Below are positions 1 to 6,647 of a stretch of DNA of 16,457 bases, one piece after another; position 1 is the stretch's first letter; each line of letters begins with the position of its first letter. The notes beneath the pieces were generated by a model. That model was given only the letters and a program-made list of their open reading frames with translations, was not told where the DNA came from and ran no database searches. A program made the translations under genes and the position numbers. The stretch is taken from positions 1 to 16,457 of the forward strand of contig DATGMB010000178.1 of the NCBI GenBank assembly GCA_035293845.1. The letters are read 5' to 3'. The DNA comes from DATGMB01 sp035293845. Its GTDB lineage: Bacteria > Acidobacteriota > Terriglobia > Bryobacterales > Bryobacteraceae.

Positions 1-1
1 C

Positions 2-562
2 TGGAATCGATCGAGCGCCATCGGCCTTGCATTGGCCTCTTGTAGGCATTGCAATGGCCACGGCATGCGTATTCTTCGTCGGGGAATGGAGAAACCGTGC
101 CCATGTGTTTTTCGTGCTATCTTCAGGGCCTGTTATGGCCGCTTTCGGGAATTCGAAAGCAGCTCCGGCCATCCGGGCGCGGTGACGCTCGGAAACAATC
201 CGGGCCCGAGCGGGAATCGTGGTTACGCCTTCAGGCACGAGGAGTATGCGGCCGATTTCTGCCTGGCCGCGCGCCGCGCGCTGAATGAACGGCATTACAA
301 GCTTTTCCGCTATGTGTTTCTGCTGGGGGCCGATTCCGTAGCCTGCATGCGGTTTCTGGGGGTCGATCGCGGCCAGTTCTTCCACGAGGTATACCGGATC
401 GAAGAGATCCTCGGAAAGTACCTGGCCGAACTGGAGCCATATCCGCTCTACCCGATCGATGAGTACATGGCCGGCACCGTACGAACGTCCCGGTTCCGCG
501 TGACCCCGCAGAGCGAACCGCTCCAGCCGCGGCGCGGCGATCGCCTGCCGATGACCGCCTGA
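2..562 (+). CDS. Hypothetical protein with Cys cluster and HTH-like C-terminal region (5' end uncertain, possibly partial)
   Basis: Function not recognised. Reading from the TTG at 32 gives 176 residues. The frame stays open to base 2 at the window edge, so the true start may lie outside. Near the N terminus is a CxxCxGxG segment followed about 14 residues later by CPC, which looks like a treble-clef or DnaJ-like zinc site (residues 4-25 from the TTG). Beginning at the ATG at 65 would lose the first cysteine pair, so an upstream start is more likely. Residues about 80-145 are predicted helical, with the pattern of a sigma region 4-like or HTH unit around 'MRFLGVDRGQFFHEVYRIEE'. A conserved-looking 'LYPIDEY' follows. 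A DNA-binding or regulatory role is possible but unproven. The gene is co-oriented with the hydrolase at 623, after a 60-base gap. Confidence 0.6.
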   Translation, partial: WNRSSAIGLALASCRHCNGHGMRILRRGMEKPCPCVFRAIFRACYGRFREFESSSGHPGAVTLGNNPGPSGNRGYAFRHEEYAADFCLAARRALNERHYKLFRYVFLLGADSVACMRFLGVDRGQFFHEVYRIEEILGKYLAELEPYPLYPIDEYMAGTVRTSRFRVTPQSEPLQPRRGDRLPMTA

Positions 563-570
563 GCGCGGAG

Positions 571-610
571 GGGCATGCCCGCAGTTACAAGGCGATGCTC
601 GCAGTTACAA
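571..610. repeat. 20-base tandem direct repeat carrying TTACAA
   Basis: Bases 571-590 and 591-610 match at 17 of 20 positions; both end in CGCAGTTACAA. The second copy runs into TACAAT (606-611), a good -10 hexamer whose end is 11 bases before the hydrolase ATG. The first copy provides a TACAAG at 586-591. The repeat may be chance slippage, or it may create two phased promoter elements. Confidence 0.55.
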
Positions 611-617
611 TGAGGGG
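606..617 (+). promoter_or_regulatory. Putative -10 hexamer and Shine-Dalgarno for the DUF457 gene
   Basis: TACAAT at 606-611 is directly followed by GAGGGG at 612-617, which is 5 bases from the ATG at 623. The Shine-Dalgarno match fixes the start at 623 rather than an overlapping, out-of-frame ATG at 595. A standard start point about 7 bases after the -10 would exclude much of the Shine-Dalgarno, so either the transcript begins upstream or only one of the two elements is used. Confidence 0.4.
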
Positions 618-622
618 TCCCG

Positions 623-1618
623 ATGGATCCTCTGACCCACACGGCCACCGGCCTGTTTCTCAGCAGGGCCGGGTTGAAGCGCTGGACGCCTCTGGCAACT
701 CCCATCCTTCTGGTGGCCGCCAATGCTCCGGATTGCGACATCGTCTCAGCCGCCGCCGGGCCCCTCAGCTACCTGCAATACCACCGGCACTGGACGCACT
801 CGCTGGCCGGGTGGCCGGCAATGGCGCTCGCGTCCGTGCTGCTGGTGCGGGTGGCAGCGCGCCAGCCGGTGCGCTGGGCGGGCGCCCTCGCCGCCGCCAT
901 GATCGCGGTGGGCACGCACCTGGCCCTGGACCTGACCAATTCCTACGGCGTCCGGCTGCTGCTGCCGTTTTCCGGGCGCTGGCTCGCGTGGGATGTCACC
1001 AATGTCGTCGATATCTGGATCTGGGTGGCGATTCTGCTGGCCGTGGCGGGCCCGTTCCTGGCGCGCCTGGTCGGGTCGGAGATCGCGTCCGGGACCGCAA
1101 AAGTGCGGCATCACGGCCGCGGATTCGCCATTTTTGCGCTCCTTTTCCTCCTCTTGTACAACTACGGCCGCTCCGTTCTCCACGAGCGCGCGGTGGCGGT
1201 GATGAACGCGCGGATTTACCGCGGGCGCGCGCCGCTGCGGGTAGCCGCGATCCCCGATGCGGCCGTCCCCTGGCGCTGGCGCGGCTTGGTCGAGACCTCG
1301 GATTTCTACGCCGTGGCGGATCTCGACCTGCTGCGCGCCTTCGACCCGGCTCAGGCGGCCATCCTGCAAAAGCCCGAAGCACAGCCGGCCATCCAGGCCG
1401 CGGGACGCAGCACGACGATCCGCCGATTCCTCGAATTCTCGCGATTCCCGCTGTGGCGCGCCTGGCCCGTCCCCGAGCCCGAAGGCGCCAGTCAGGTCGA
1501 GGTCGTCGACCTGCGCTTCGGCTCGCCCGCCCGTCCCGATTTCGCGGCCGAAGCCGTGATCGGGCCGGCGCAGCAGATCCTCAGCGAAGGCGTGCGCCTC
1601 GGCATGATTCGCCGCTAG
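623..1618 (+). CDS. Membrane-bound metal-dependent hydrolase, DUF457/YdjM family
   Basis: A 331-residue inner-membrane protein of the LexA-regulated YdjM/DUF457 type, which resembles membrane-embedded zinc-dependent hydrolases; the physiological substrate is unknown. Visible family motifs are H6 in 'MDPLTHTATG', the N-x-P-D-x-D segment (D37, D39), 'YHRHWTHS' (H54-S60), and 'THLALDLTNSYG' (H99, D103) followed by 'LLPF'. These polar metal-ligand motifs alternate with hydrophobic helices, predicted at about 22-45, 62-80, 85-105, 125-150 and 165-185. The C-terminal third is soluble. The start is supported by GAGGGG 5 bases upstream. The gene ends 3 bases from the stop of the oppositely oriented permease gene. 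Confidence 0.85.
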   Translation: MDPLTHTATGLFLSRAGLKRWTPLATPILLVAANAPDCDIVSAAAGPLSYLQYHRHWTHSLAGWPAMALASVLLVRVAARQPVRWAGALAAAMIAVGTHLALDLTNSYGVRLLLPFSGRWLAWDVTNVVDIWIWVAILLAVAGPFLARLVGSEIASGTAKVRHHGRGFAIFALLFLLLYNYGRSVLHERAVAVMNARIYRGRAPLRVAAIPDAAVPWRWRGLVETSDFYAVADLDLLRAFDPAQAAILQKPEAQPAIQAAGRSTTIRRFLEFSRFPLWRAWPVPEPEGASQVEVVDLRFGSPARPDFAAEAVIGPAQQILSEGVRLGMIRR

Positions 1619-1621
1619 ACC

Positions 1622-2935
1622 TCATACCGATTTCAGATACCAGAACCGCAGCAGGAACAGGCCGGTCAGCAGGTAGACGAACCAGCTCACCTGCCGGAAT
1701 TTGCCGCGCAGCACCTTGATCGCTGTCCAGGAGATGAACCCGAACGCGAGGCCGTTGGCGATGCTGAAGCTCAGGGGGATCGTCACCATGGTCAGGAATG
1801 CCGGGATCGCGATCTCCGCGTCCGACCAGTCGATCTCCGCGAGCACGCCCGCCATGAGGCTGCCGACGATCACCAGCGCGGGCGCGGTAGCGGCGGACGG
1901 GATGGCCCCGGCCACCGGCGCGACCGCCAGCGCCGCCAGGAACAGCAGTCCCGTCACGATCGCGGCGGCTCCGGTACGCCCGCCGGCCTCGACGCCGGCC
2001 GCGCTTTCGATATAGCTCACCACCGTCGAGGTCCCTGCCAGGGACCCGAAAATCGTGGCGCAGGCATCGGCGAGCAGCACACGGTTCAGGCGCGGGATCC
2101 GGTTGGCCTTATCGAACAGCCTGGCCCGCGTGCCCACCGCGACGAGCGTGCCGATGTTATCGAACAGGTCGATGAAGAGGAAGGCGAACACGATCTCCGC
2201 CACGCCCAGGTGCAGCGCCGAGCCGACATCCAGGCGCAGCGCCGTGGCCGGCAGTTCGCGCAGGTAATTGCCCTGCGGCGCCCAGTGCGCGTGGCCCGCC
2301 GCCAGCGCCACCGCCGTGGTTGCCAGAATGCCGATGAGCATCGCCGCCCGCACGCGCCAGGCGAGCAGTCCCGCCATCAGGAACAGTCCGCAGATGGCCA
2401 GGAGGGTGGACGGGCTGTGCAGGTCTCCGAGCCTGACCACCGTTTCGGGGTTCGGCGCGACGATGCCCGCATTGCGCAGCCCGATGAACGCGATGAACAG
2501 CCCCACGCCGGCCGCGACCGCAGCGTAGAGTTCGGGCGGGATCGCCGCCAAAATGAGTTGCCGCACGCCCGCCACCGTGAGAATCAGGAATACGATCCCG
2601 GAAAGGAACACCGCCCCGAGCGCCGTTTGCCAGGGAACATCCATGCCCTTGACCACCGTGTAGGTGAAGTACGCGTTCAGCCCCATGCCCGGCGCGAGCG
2701 CGATCGGATAATTGGCGAGCGCCCCCATCAGCAGGCTGCCGAGAGCGGCTGAAAGACAGGTGGCCGCGGTCACGGCGCCGAGCGGCATCCCCGCCTCGTG
2801 CAGAATCGACGGGTTCACAAAGACGATGTACGCCATCGTCATGAACGTCGTGACGCCCGCCAGAATTTCACTGCGCCAGGTGGCGCCCAGGGCTTTGAAC
2901 TGGAAATGCACTTCGAGCCGCGTGCGGATCGACAT
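1622..2935 (-). CDS. AzgA/PbuG-type nucleobase (adenine/guanine/hypoxanthine) permease
   Basis: A 437-residue, multi-helix proton symporter of the NCS2 family, AzgA-like branch, expected to import purines such as adenine, guanine or hypoxanthine across the inner membrane. Signature segments include 'GVTTFMTMAYIVFVNP' near residue 25, 'LAPGMGLNAYFTYTVV' near 85, 'FLFIDLFDNIGTLVAVG' near 255 and 'TSTVVSYIESAAGVEAGGRTG' near 305. Length fits the family (about 430-450). The frame is open far upstream, but everything before 'MSIRTRLEVHF' overlaps the amidase gene antisense-free in another frame and has no family similarity, so the ATG at 2935 is chosen. It starts 5 bases after the amidase stop with no Shine-Dalgarno, suggesting translational coupling in an amidase-permease operon. 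The exact purine transported cannot be read from sequence. Confidence 0.92.
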   Translation of the reverse strand: MSIRTRLEVHFQFKALGATWRSEILAGVTTFMTMAYIVFVNPSILHEAGMPLGAVTAATCLSAALGSLLMGALANYPIALAPGMGLNAYFTYTVVKGMDVPWQTALGAVFLSGIVFLILTVAGVRQLILAAIPPELYAAVAAGVGLFIAFIGLRNAGIVAPNPETVVRLGDLHSPSTLLAICGLFLMAGLLAWRVRAAMLIGILATTAVALAAGHAHWAPQGNYLRELPATALRLDVGSALHLGVAEIVFAFLFIDLFDNIGTLVAVGTRARLFDKANRIPRLNRVLLADACATIFGSLAGTSTVVSYIESAAGVEAGGRTGAAAIVTGLLFLAALAVAPVAGAIPSAATAPALVIVGSLMAGVLAEIDWSDAEIAIPAFLTMVTIPLSFSIANGLAFGFISWTAIKVLRGKFRQVSWFVYLLTGLFLLRFWYLKSV

Positions 2936-2940
2936 GAAGT

Positions 2941-4017
2941 TTACATTGTACTTGCAGCCGCCCGCTCCCATTCCGCCGCGAAGGCCACCAGCGCATCGTC
3001 CTCGCCCCAGGCGGCGGTGATCTGCACGCCCAGCGGCGGCTCGGCGCCGGGTATGGGAACGGCGATCGCGGGCACGCCCAGCGCGGTCCATGGCGCGTTG
3101 GCTGCGGGGTCGCCGGTAGTCGCGAAGCCTTCCGGCGCAGGGCCGGTCGCCGCGGGGCTGAGCAGAAATGAATGCCGCGCGAAGATCCCTTCCATCCGGC
3201 GGCGCATGAGGGCGATATGAGCGAGCGCCGCTTCGTAATCGGCGCGCGGCGTGTCCAGCCCTTCGCGGATGAGTTGCGCCAGCCGCGAGCCCATGCGGTC
3301 GCCGAATTCGCGGTACCGCGCGGCATGGCTGCGCGCGCCTTCGTAGCGGTTGATGAGATACGCGGCTTGGATGAGTTCGCTCCAGCCCGCCGGCGGGTCG
3401 AAATCCGCCGCCGGGCCGTCCGCGCGCGGCAGCGCCGTGCCGCGAAACCGCCGCCAAAGCTCCGCCATCTCCGCCGCCGTTCGCGTGAAAAACCCGGCTG
3501 TATCGAGCGACGGCGCAAACGCGAGCGCGCCCGCCATCGGGAGGAGCCCGAATGTCGGCTTGAATCCGCACACGCCGCAGTACGCTGCCGGACGCAGGAT
3601 GGAGCCGAGCGTCTGGGTGCCGATCGCGAATGCGGCCATTCCCGCCGCCACCGCCGCCGCCGATCCCGCCGAACTGCCGCCCGGTGTGCGGCCGGGCGCG
3701 CGCGGGTTGCGCGTCGGCGCCGGGTCAAAGGAGGCAAACGCGGTGGTATGGGTCTTTCCGAGCAGGATGGCCCCGCGCGCCCGCAGCGCCGCGACCAGCG
3801 CGGCATCCTCCTCGCCCTTCCGCCCGGCGTACAGCGGCGAGCCGTATTCGGTGGCGAGGCCGCGGGTCTCGAAAATGTCTTTTGCGCCGAACGCGAGGCC
3901 ATCGAGCGCACCCGAGCCCGTGGGCGGCTGCGGCCGCACTTCCACCCAGGCGCGGATTTCGGCGTCACATTCCGCGATGCGGCGCAGGCATTCCTCGACC
4001 GTGGGCCAAGCGATCAC
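2941..4017 (-). CDS. Amidase (amidase-signature family)
   Basis: A 358-residue hydrolase of the amidase-signature family, which uses a Ser-cisSer-Lys triad to cleave amide bonds. The catalytic Lys is K46 in 'GAKDIF'. The cis-Ser lies in the glycine-rich 'TPGGSSAGSA' (residues 111-120). The nucleophile is S139 in 'GTQTLGSILRPAAYCG', where many members have GTDTGGSIR. The protein is shorter than typical members (about 450), mostly in the C-terminal half, as seen in the AtzF/AtzE-like and small-amide groups. The start codon is GTG: no in-frame ATG lies nearby, and the N-terminal 'TVEECLRRI' helix is family-like. It is the first gene of a likely operon with the purine permease, so its substrate may be an amide from purine or ureide breakdown; that is inference. 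Confidence 0.88.
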   Translation of the reverse strand: MIAWPTVEECLRRIAECDAEIRAWVEVRPQPPTGSGALDGLAFGAKDIFETRGLATEYGSPLYAGRKGEEDAALVAALRARGAILLGKTHTTAFASFDPAPTRNPRAPGRTPGGSSAGSAAAVAAGMAAFAIGTQTLGSILRPAAYCGVCGFKPTFGLLPMAGALAFAPSLDTAGFFTRTAAEMAELWRRFRGTALPRADGPAADFDPPAGWSELIQAAYLINRYEGARSHAARYREFGDRMGSRLAQLIREGLDTPRADYEAALAHIALMRRRMEGIFARHSFLLSPAATGPAPEGFATTGDPAANAPWTALGVPAIAVPIPGAEPPLGVQITAAWGEDDALVAFAAEWERAAASTM

Positions 4018-4100
4018 CGGACCATTATCGCGTAGGGACCGGACCGGTCCGGCGTGAGAGCCGCGGCACGCGCGTATAGCGTTACACTAGGGTTGCCATC
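4018..4100. promoter_or_regulatory. Divergent promoter region between amidase operon and uxaC with a 14-base palindrome
   Basis: On the minus strand GATAAT (4029-4024) ends 6 bases before the amidase GTG. On the plus strand TACACT (4083-4088) ends 12 bases before the uxaC ATG, with AGGG at 4089-4092 as a weak Shine-Dalgarno. Between them CCGGACCGGTCCGG (4039-4052) is a perfect 14-base palindrome, and another CCGGACC half-copy sits at 4017-4023. The palindrome covers the expected -35 position of the amidase promoter, a plausible repressor site. Confidence 0.45.
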
Positions 4101-5504
4101 ATGCCCTTTATCCACGAAGATTTCCTTCTCAGCAACCGTACCGCGCGCCGCCTCTATCACGAATACGCCGCGGGCGAGCCGATTCTCGACTACCATTGCC
4201 ATCTGCCGCCGCAGGACGTGGCGGCCAACCGGCAGTTCCGGAATCTATTCGAAATCTGGCTGGAGGGCGACCACTATAAGTGGCGGGCCATGCGCGCCAA
4301 CGGCGTCGATGAGCGCTACTGCACCGGCGACGCGGCGCCCGAGGAGAAATTTCAGGCCTGGGCGCGCACCGTTCCCTACACGCTGCGCAACCCCCTCTAT
4401 CATTGGACGCACCTGGAGCTGAAGCGCTACTTCGGCATCGAAGAGCTGCTCGATGAATCGAGCGCGCCGCGCATTTGGGAGCGCGCCAATGCGGCTCTCG
4501 CCACGGACGGACTGCGCGCCCATGGCATCCTGCAAAAGTTCCACGTCAAGGCGGTCTGCACGACGGACGACCCCACTGACGACCTGGCGTGCCACAAGGC
4601 GATCGCCGCATCCGGCCTCAAGACCAAGGTCTTCCCCGCCTACCGTCCCGATAAAGCCCTGAACGTGCACCTGCCGGAGGCGTTCAATCAGTGGGTTGCG
4701 CGGCTCGAAGCAGCGAGCGGCATATCGATCGCCGGCCTGGGCGACTTCGTGGACGCCCTGCGGCAGCGCCACGATTATTTCCACAACATGGGCTGCCGCC
4801 TCTCCGACCACGGCCTGAATCACCTCTACGCCGATTTCCCCACCGAGAGCGAGGCTGCCGCCATCTTCGACCGAGCCCGCGCCGGCCGCGCCGCCACTCC
4901 CGCCGAGCACGCCCGTTTCGCCGCGCACATGATGTTCGTCTTCGGCTGCTTCGACGCCGAGCGCGGCTGGACCAAACAGCTTCACATCGGCGCGCGCCGC
5001 AACAACAACACGCGCCGGTTCCGCGAACTGGGTCCCGATACCGGGTTCGATTCGATCGGCGACTGGCCGCAGGCGGACGCGCTGGGCGCTTATCTCGACC
5101 GGCTGGACCAGGAGAACTCGCTGCCCAAGATCGTGGTCTACAATCTCAATCCGGCCGACAATTACGTGATCGCGACCATGATCGGCAACTTCCAGGACGG
5201 CAAGATCGCCGGCAAGCTCCAGTTCGGCAGCGGCTGGTGGTATCTCGACCAGAAGGAAGCGATGCAGTGGCAGATGAACGCCCTCTCGAACTGCGGTCTG
5301 TTCTCGCGCTTCCTCGGCATGCTGACGGATTCACGCTCGTTCATGTCCTATCCGCGCCACGAATACTTCCGGCGCGTTTTGTGCGACATGGTCGGCCGCG
5401 ATGTCGAAGCCGGCGAAATGCCCGATGACGATGCGCTCGTCGGCGGCATGATCCGGAACATCTGCTACGGCAATGCCGAGAAGTTCCTGGGGCTGGCGCT
5501 ATAA
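4101..5504 (+). CDS. uxaC: Glucuronate (uronate) isomerase
   Basis: UxaC (EC 5.3.1.12) interconverts D-glucuronate with D-fructuronate and D-galacturonate with D-tagaturonate, the first cytoplasmic step of hexuronate catabolism. The 467-residue length matches the family (E. coli about 470). The amidohydrolase-like barrel shows its metal-site 'DYHCHLPP' (H32, H34), the conserved 'NPLYHWTHLEL' near residue 97, 'VCTTDDPTDDL' near 152, 'FHNMGCRLSDHGL' near 228 and 'FGSGWWYLDQ' near 373. The C terminus with 'GMLTDSRSFMSYPRHEYFRR' is also classic for UxaC. No other uronate genes are adjacent, so it appears isolated from its pathway partners (uxaB, uxuA, kdgK). It is convergent with the phospholipase gene, with only 5 bases between stop codons. 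Confidence 0.96.
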   Translation: MPFIHEDFLLSNRTARRLYHEYAAGEPILDYHCHLPPQDVAANRQFRNLFEIWLEGDHYKWRAMRANGVDERYCTGDAAPEEKFQAWARTVPYTLRNPLYHWTHLELKRYFGIEELLDESSAPRIWERANAALATDGLRAHGILQKFHVKAVCTTDDPTDDLACHKAIAASGLKTKVFPAYRPDKALNVHLPEAFNQWVARLEAASGISIAGLGDFVDALRQRHDYFHNMGCRLSDHGLNHLYADFPTESEAAAIFDRARAGRAATPAEHARFAAHMMFVFGCFDAERGWTKQLHIGARRNNNTRRFRELGPDTGFDSIGDWPQADALGAYLDRLDQENSLPKIVVYNLNPADNYVIATMIGNFQDGKIAGKLQFGSGWWYLDQKEAMQWQMNALSNCGLFSRFLGMLTDSRSFMSYPRHEYFRRVLCDMVGRDVEAGEMPDDDALVGGMIRNICYGNAEKFLGLAL

Positions 5505-5509
5505 CGCCG

Positions 5510-6634
5510 CTACCGGCCCGAGGCTTCGCCGATCTTCGCCGCTTGGCACCCGGCCGGCTTCAACACCGGGTTGCAGCGGACGATGCCGCGATCGAATCGC
5601 ACCGCATAGCCCGAAGGGGCCGGCTCATTATAGGGATAGTCGGTGCTGAGGATCTGCGCTCCGCTGGCCATCGCGGCGTCGCGGCGCCTGGTGTCGTTTG
5701 CGCGGACGCCCGCCGGACCGGGATCCGTCATGGTGCGGAGCAGATATCCCTTGCGAACGAGTGCAGGCGCCAGATCGGGATCGGAGACCGGGTTATTCAC
5801 CTCGACGAAAGCGGCGTCGGGCGTGCCGGGCTGCGCGTTCGTGAATAGCACGCGGCCTTCGAGCGCCGGATGTCCCTTGGTGTAAAGAGGGCCGGCGCGC
5901 CGCTGATCGAGCAGAAAAATCACCTTGCCGCGCGCGCTTTGCAAGGTGGGCCAGCCGGAAGCGAGGACGGCATCTTCCAGAGTCTTGTGCCTGCCGCGAA
6001 CGTCGTCGGGAACGATCATTTCCGGGCGCGAAAAAACCGAGCGGATCTCCGCATCGAGGGCGTCGAACGTCGCTGTGGTTAGCGGCTCGGGCGTAACCTT
6101 CATGTAGTCCCCGCGCGGCGCGCCGTCCTTGTTCTCCACCAGGATGAAGATGGGCAGATGTCCGGGATGCGCCTTGGACCAGGCGCGGATCTCCTGGAGG
6201 CAGGCAATGAACGGCTGGCAGTTGCTCCGGAAATCGATGTCCTGCACGTGCAGCACCTTGAAGCCGGGTTTCCGCATGATCCCGGCTGGATCGAACGGCT
6301 CATCGGCCGCGAGCCCAGCCTCGGCAACAAGGCGCACCGCCGCGGGGTGAGCGAACAGGCCGGCTTTCGAATCGCCGTAGACGTCGAGTTCCAACTGGCG
6401 AACGCCGGCATCCAACTGGACGGTCAGCGAAGGATGCCGGTAATCCAGCGAATCGGCAGCGCGCGGATTCACCTTGCGCAGCCAGATCATCTCGTTTGGG
6501 CCGATGCCCGAGTGATAGCTGTTGTGGGTTCCGATGATCTGGATCTCGTTGAGCCGGAGATCCGCGCCTTCCTGGGCGCGCACGGCGGCGCTGGCGAGAG
6601 CCAGCAGAACGATTGCGGTCCGCATTGCGATCAT
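5510..6634 (-). CDS. Secreted Ca2+-dependent phosphoinositide-specific phospholipase C-like protein
   Basis: A 374-residue predicted exported protein with a short signal peptide (about residues 1-20, 'ALASAAVRA'). It resembles the bacterial Ca2+-dependent PI-PLC-C1 family with a TIM-barrel phosphodiesterase fold. Visible motifs are 'IIGTHNSYH' (H37, N38, catalytic His region), 'LELDVY' (E82, D84, calcium ligands) and 'VLHVQDIDF' (second His, H129), followed by 'ILVENKD' near 165. It would cleave glycerophosphodiester headgroups outside the cytoplasm; the real substrate is unknown. The start could be M1 or M4. No Shine-Dalgarno is evident, and it begins 13 bases after the receptor gene, so it is likely co-transcribed and coupled. 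It is convergent with uxaC. Four cysteines suggest disulfides in the exported protein. Confidence 0.85.
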   Translation of the reverse strand: MIAMRTAIVLLALASAAVRAQEGADLRLNEIQIIGTHNSYHSGIGPNEMIWLRKVNPRAADSLDYRHPSLTVQLDAGVRQLELDVYGDSKAGLFAHPAAVRLVAEAGLAADEPFDPAGIMRKPGFKVLHVQDIDFRSNCQPFIACLQEIRAWSKAHPGHLPIFILVENKDGAPRGDYMKVTPEPLTTATFDALDAEIRSVFSRPEMIVPDDVRGRHKTLEDAVLASGWPTLQSARGKVIFLLDQRRAGPLYTKGHPALEGRVLFTNAQPGTPDAAFVEVNNPVSDPDLAPALVRKGYLLRTMTDPGPAGVRANDTRRRDAAMASGAQILSTDYPYNEPAPSGYAVRFDRGIVRCNPVLKPAGCQAAKIGEASGR

Positions 6635-6647
6635 GGTTCGAGCTGTT

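Noticed and set aside
1..60. Mobile-element or attachment-site boundary at the left edge
   Set aside because: No inverted repeat, tRNA end, integrase or transposase is visible; only the possible phage flavour of the first protein suggested it.
595..1719. Plus-strand open frame of 374 codons overlapping the DUF457 gene
   Set aside because: Its composition is Arg/Pro/Gly-rich with no domain, it overlaps two supported genes, and the overlapping frame has clear DUF457 motifs and a good ribosome site.
2936..3571. In-frame upstream extension of the permease to a 649-residue protein
   Set aside because: The extra 212 residues are low-complexity Arg/Ala/Gly-rich, overlap the amidase gene in another frame and have no permease features; the family N terminus begins at the ATG at 2935.
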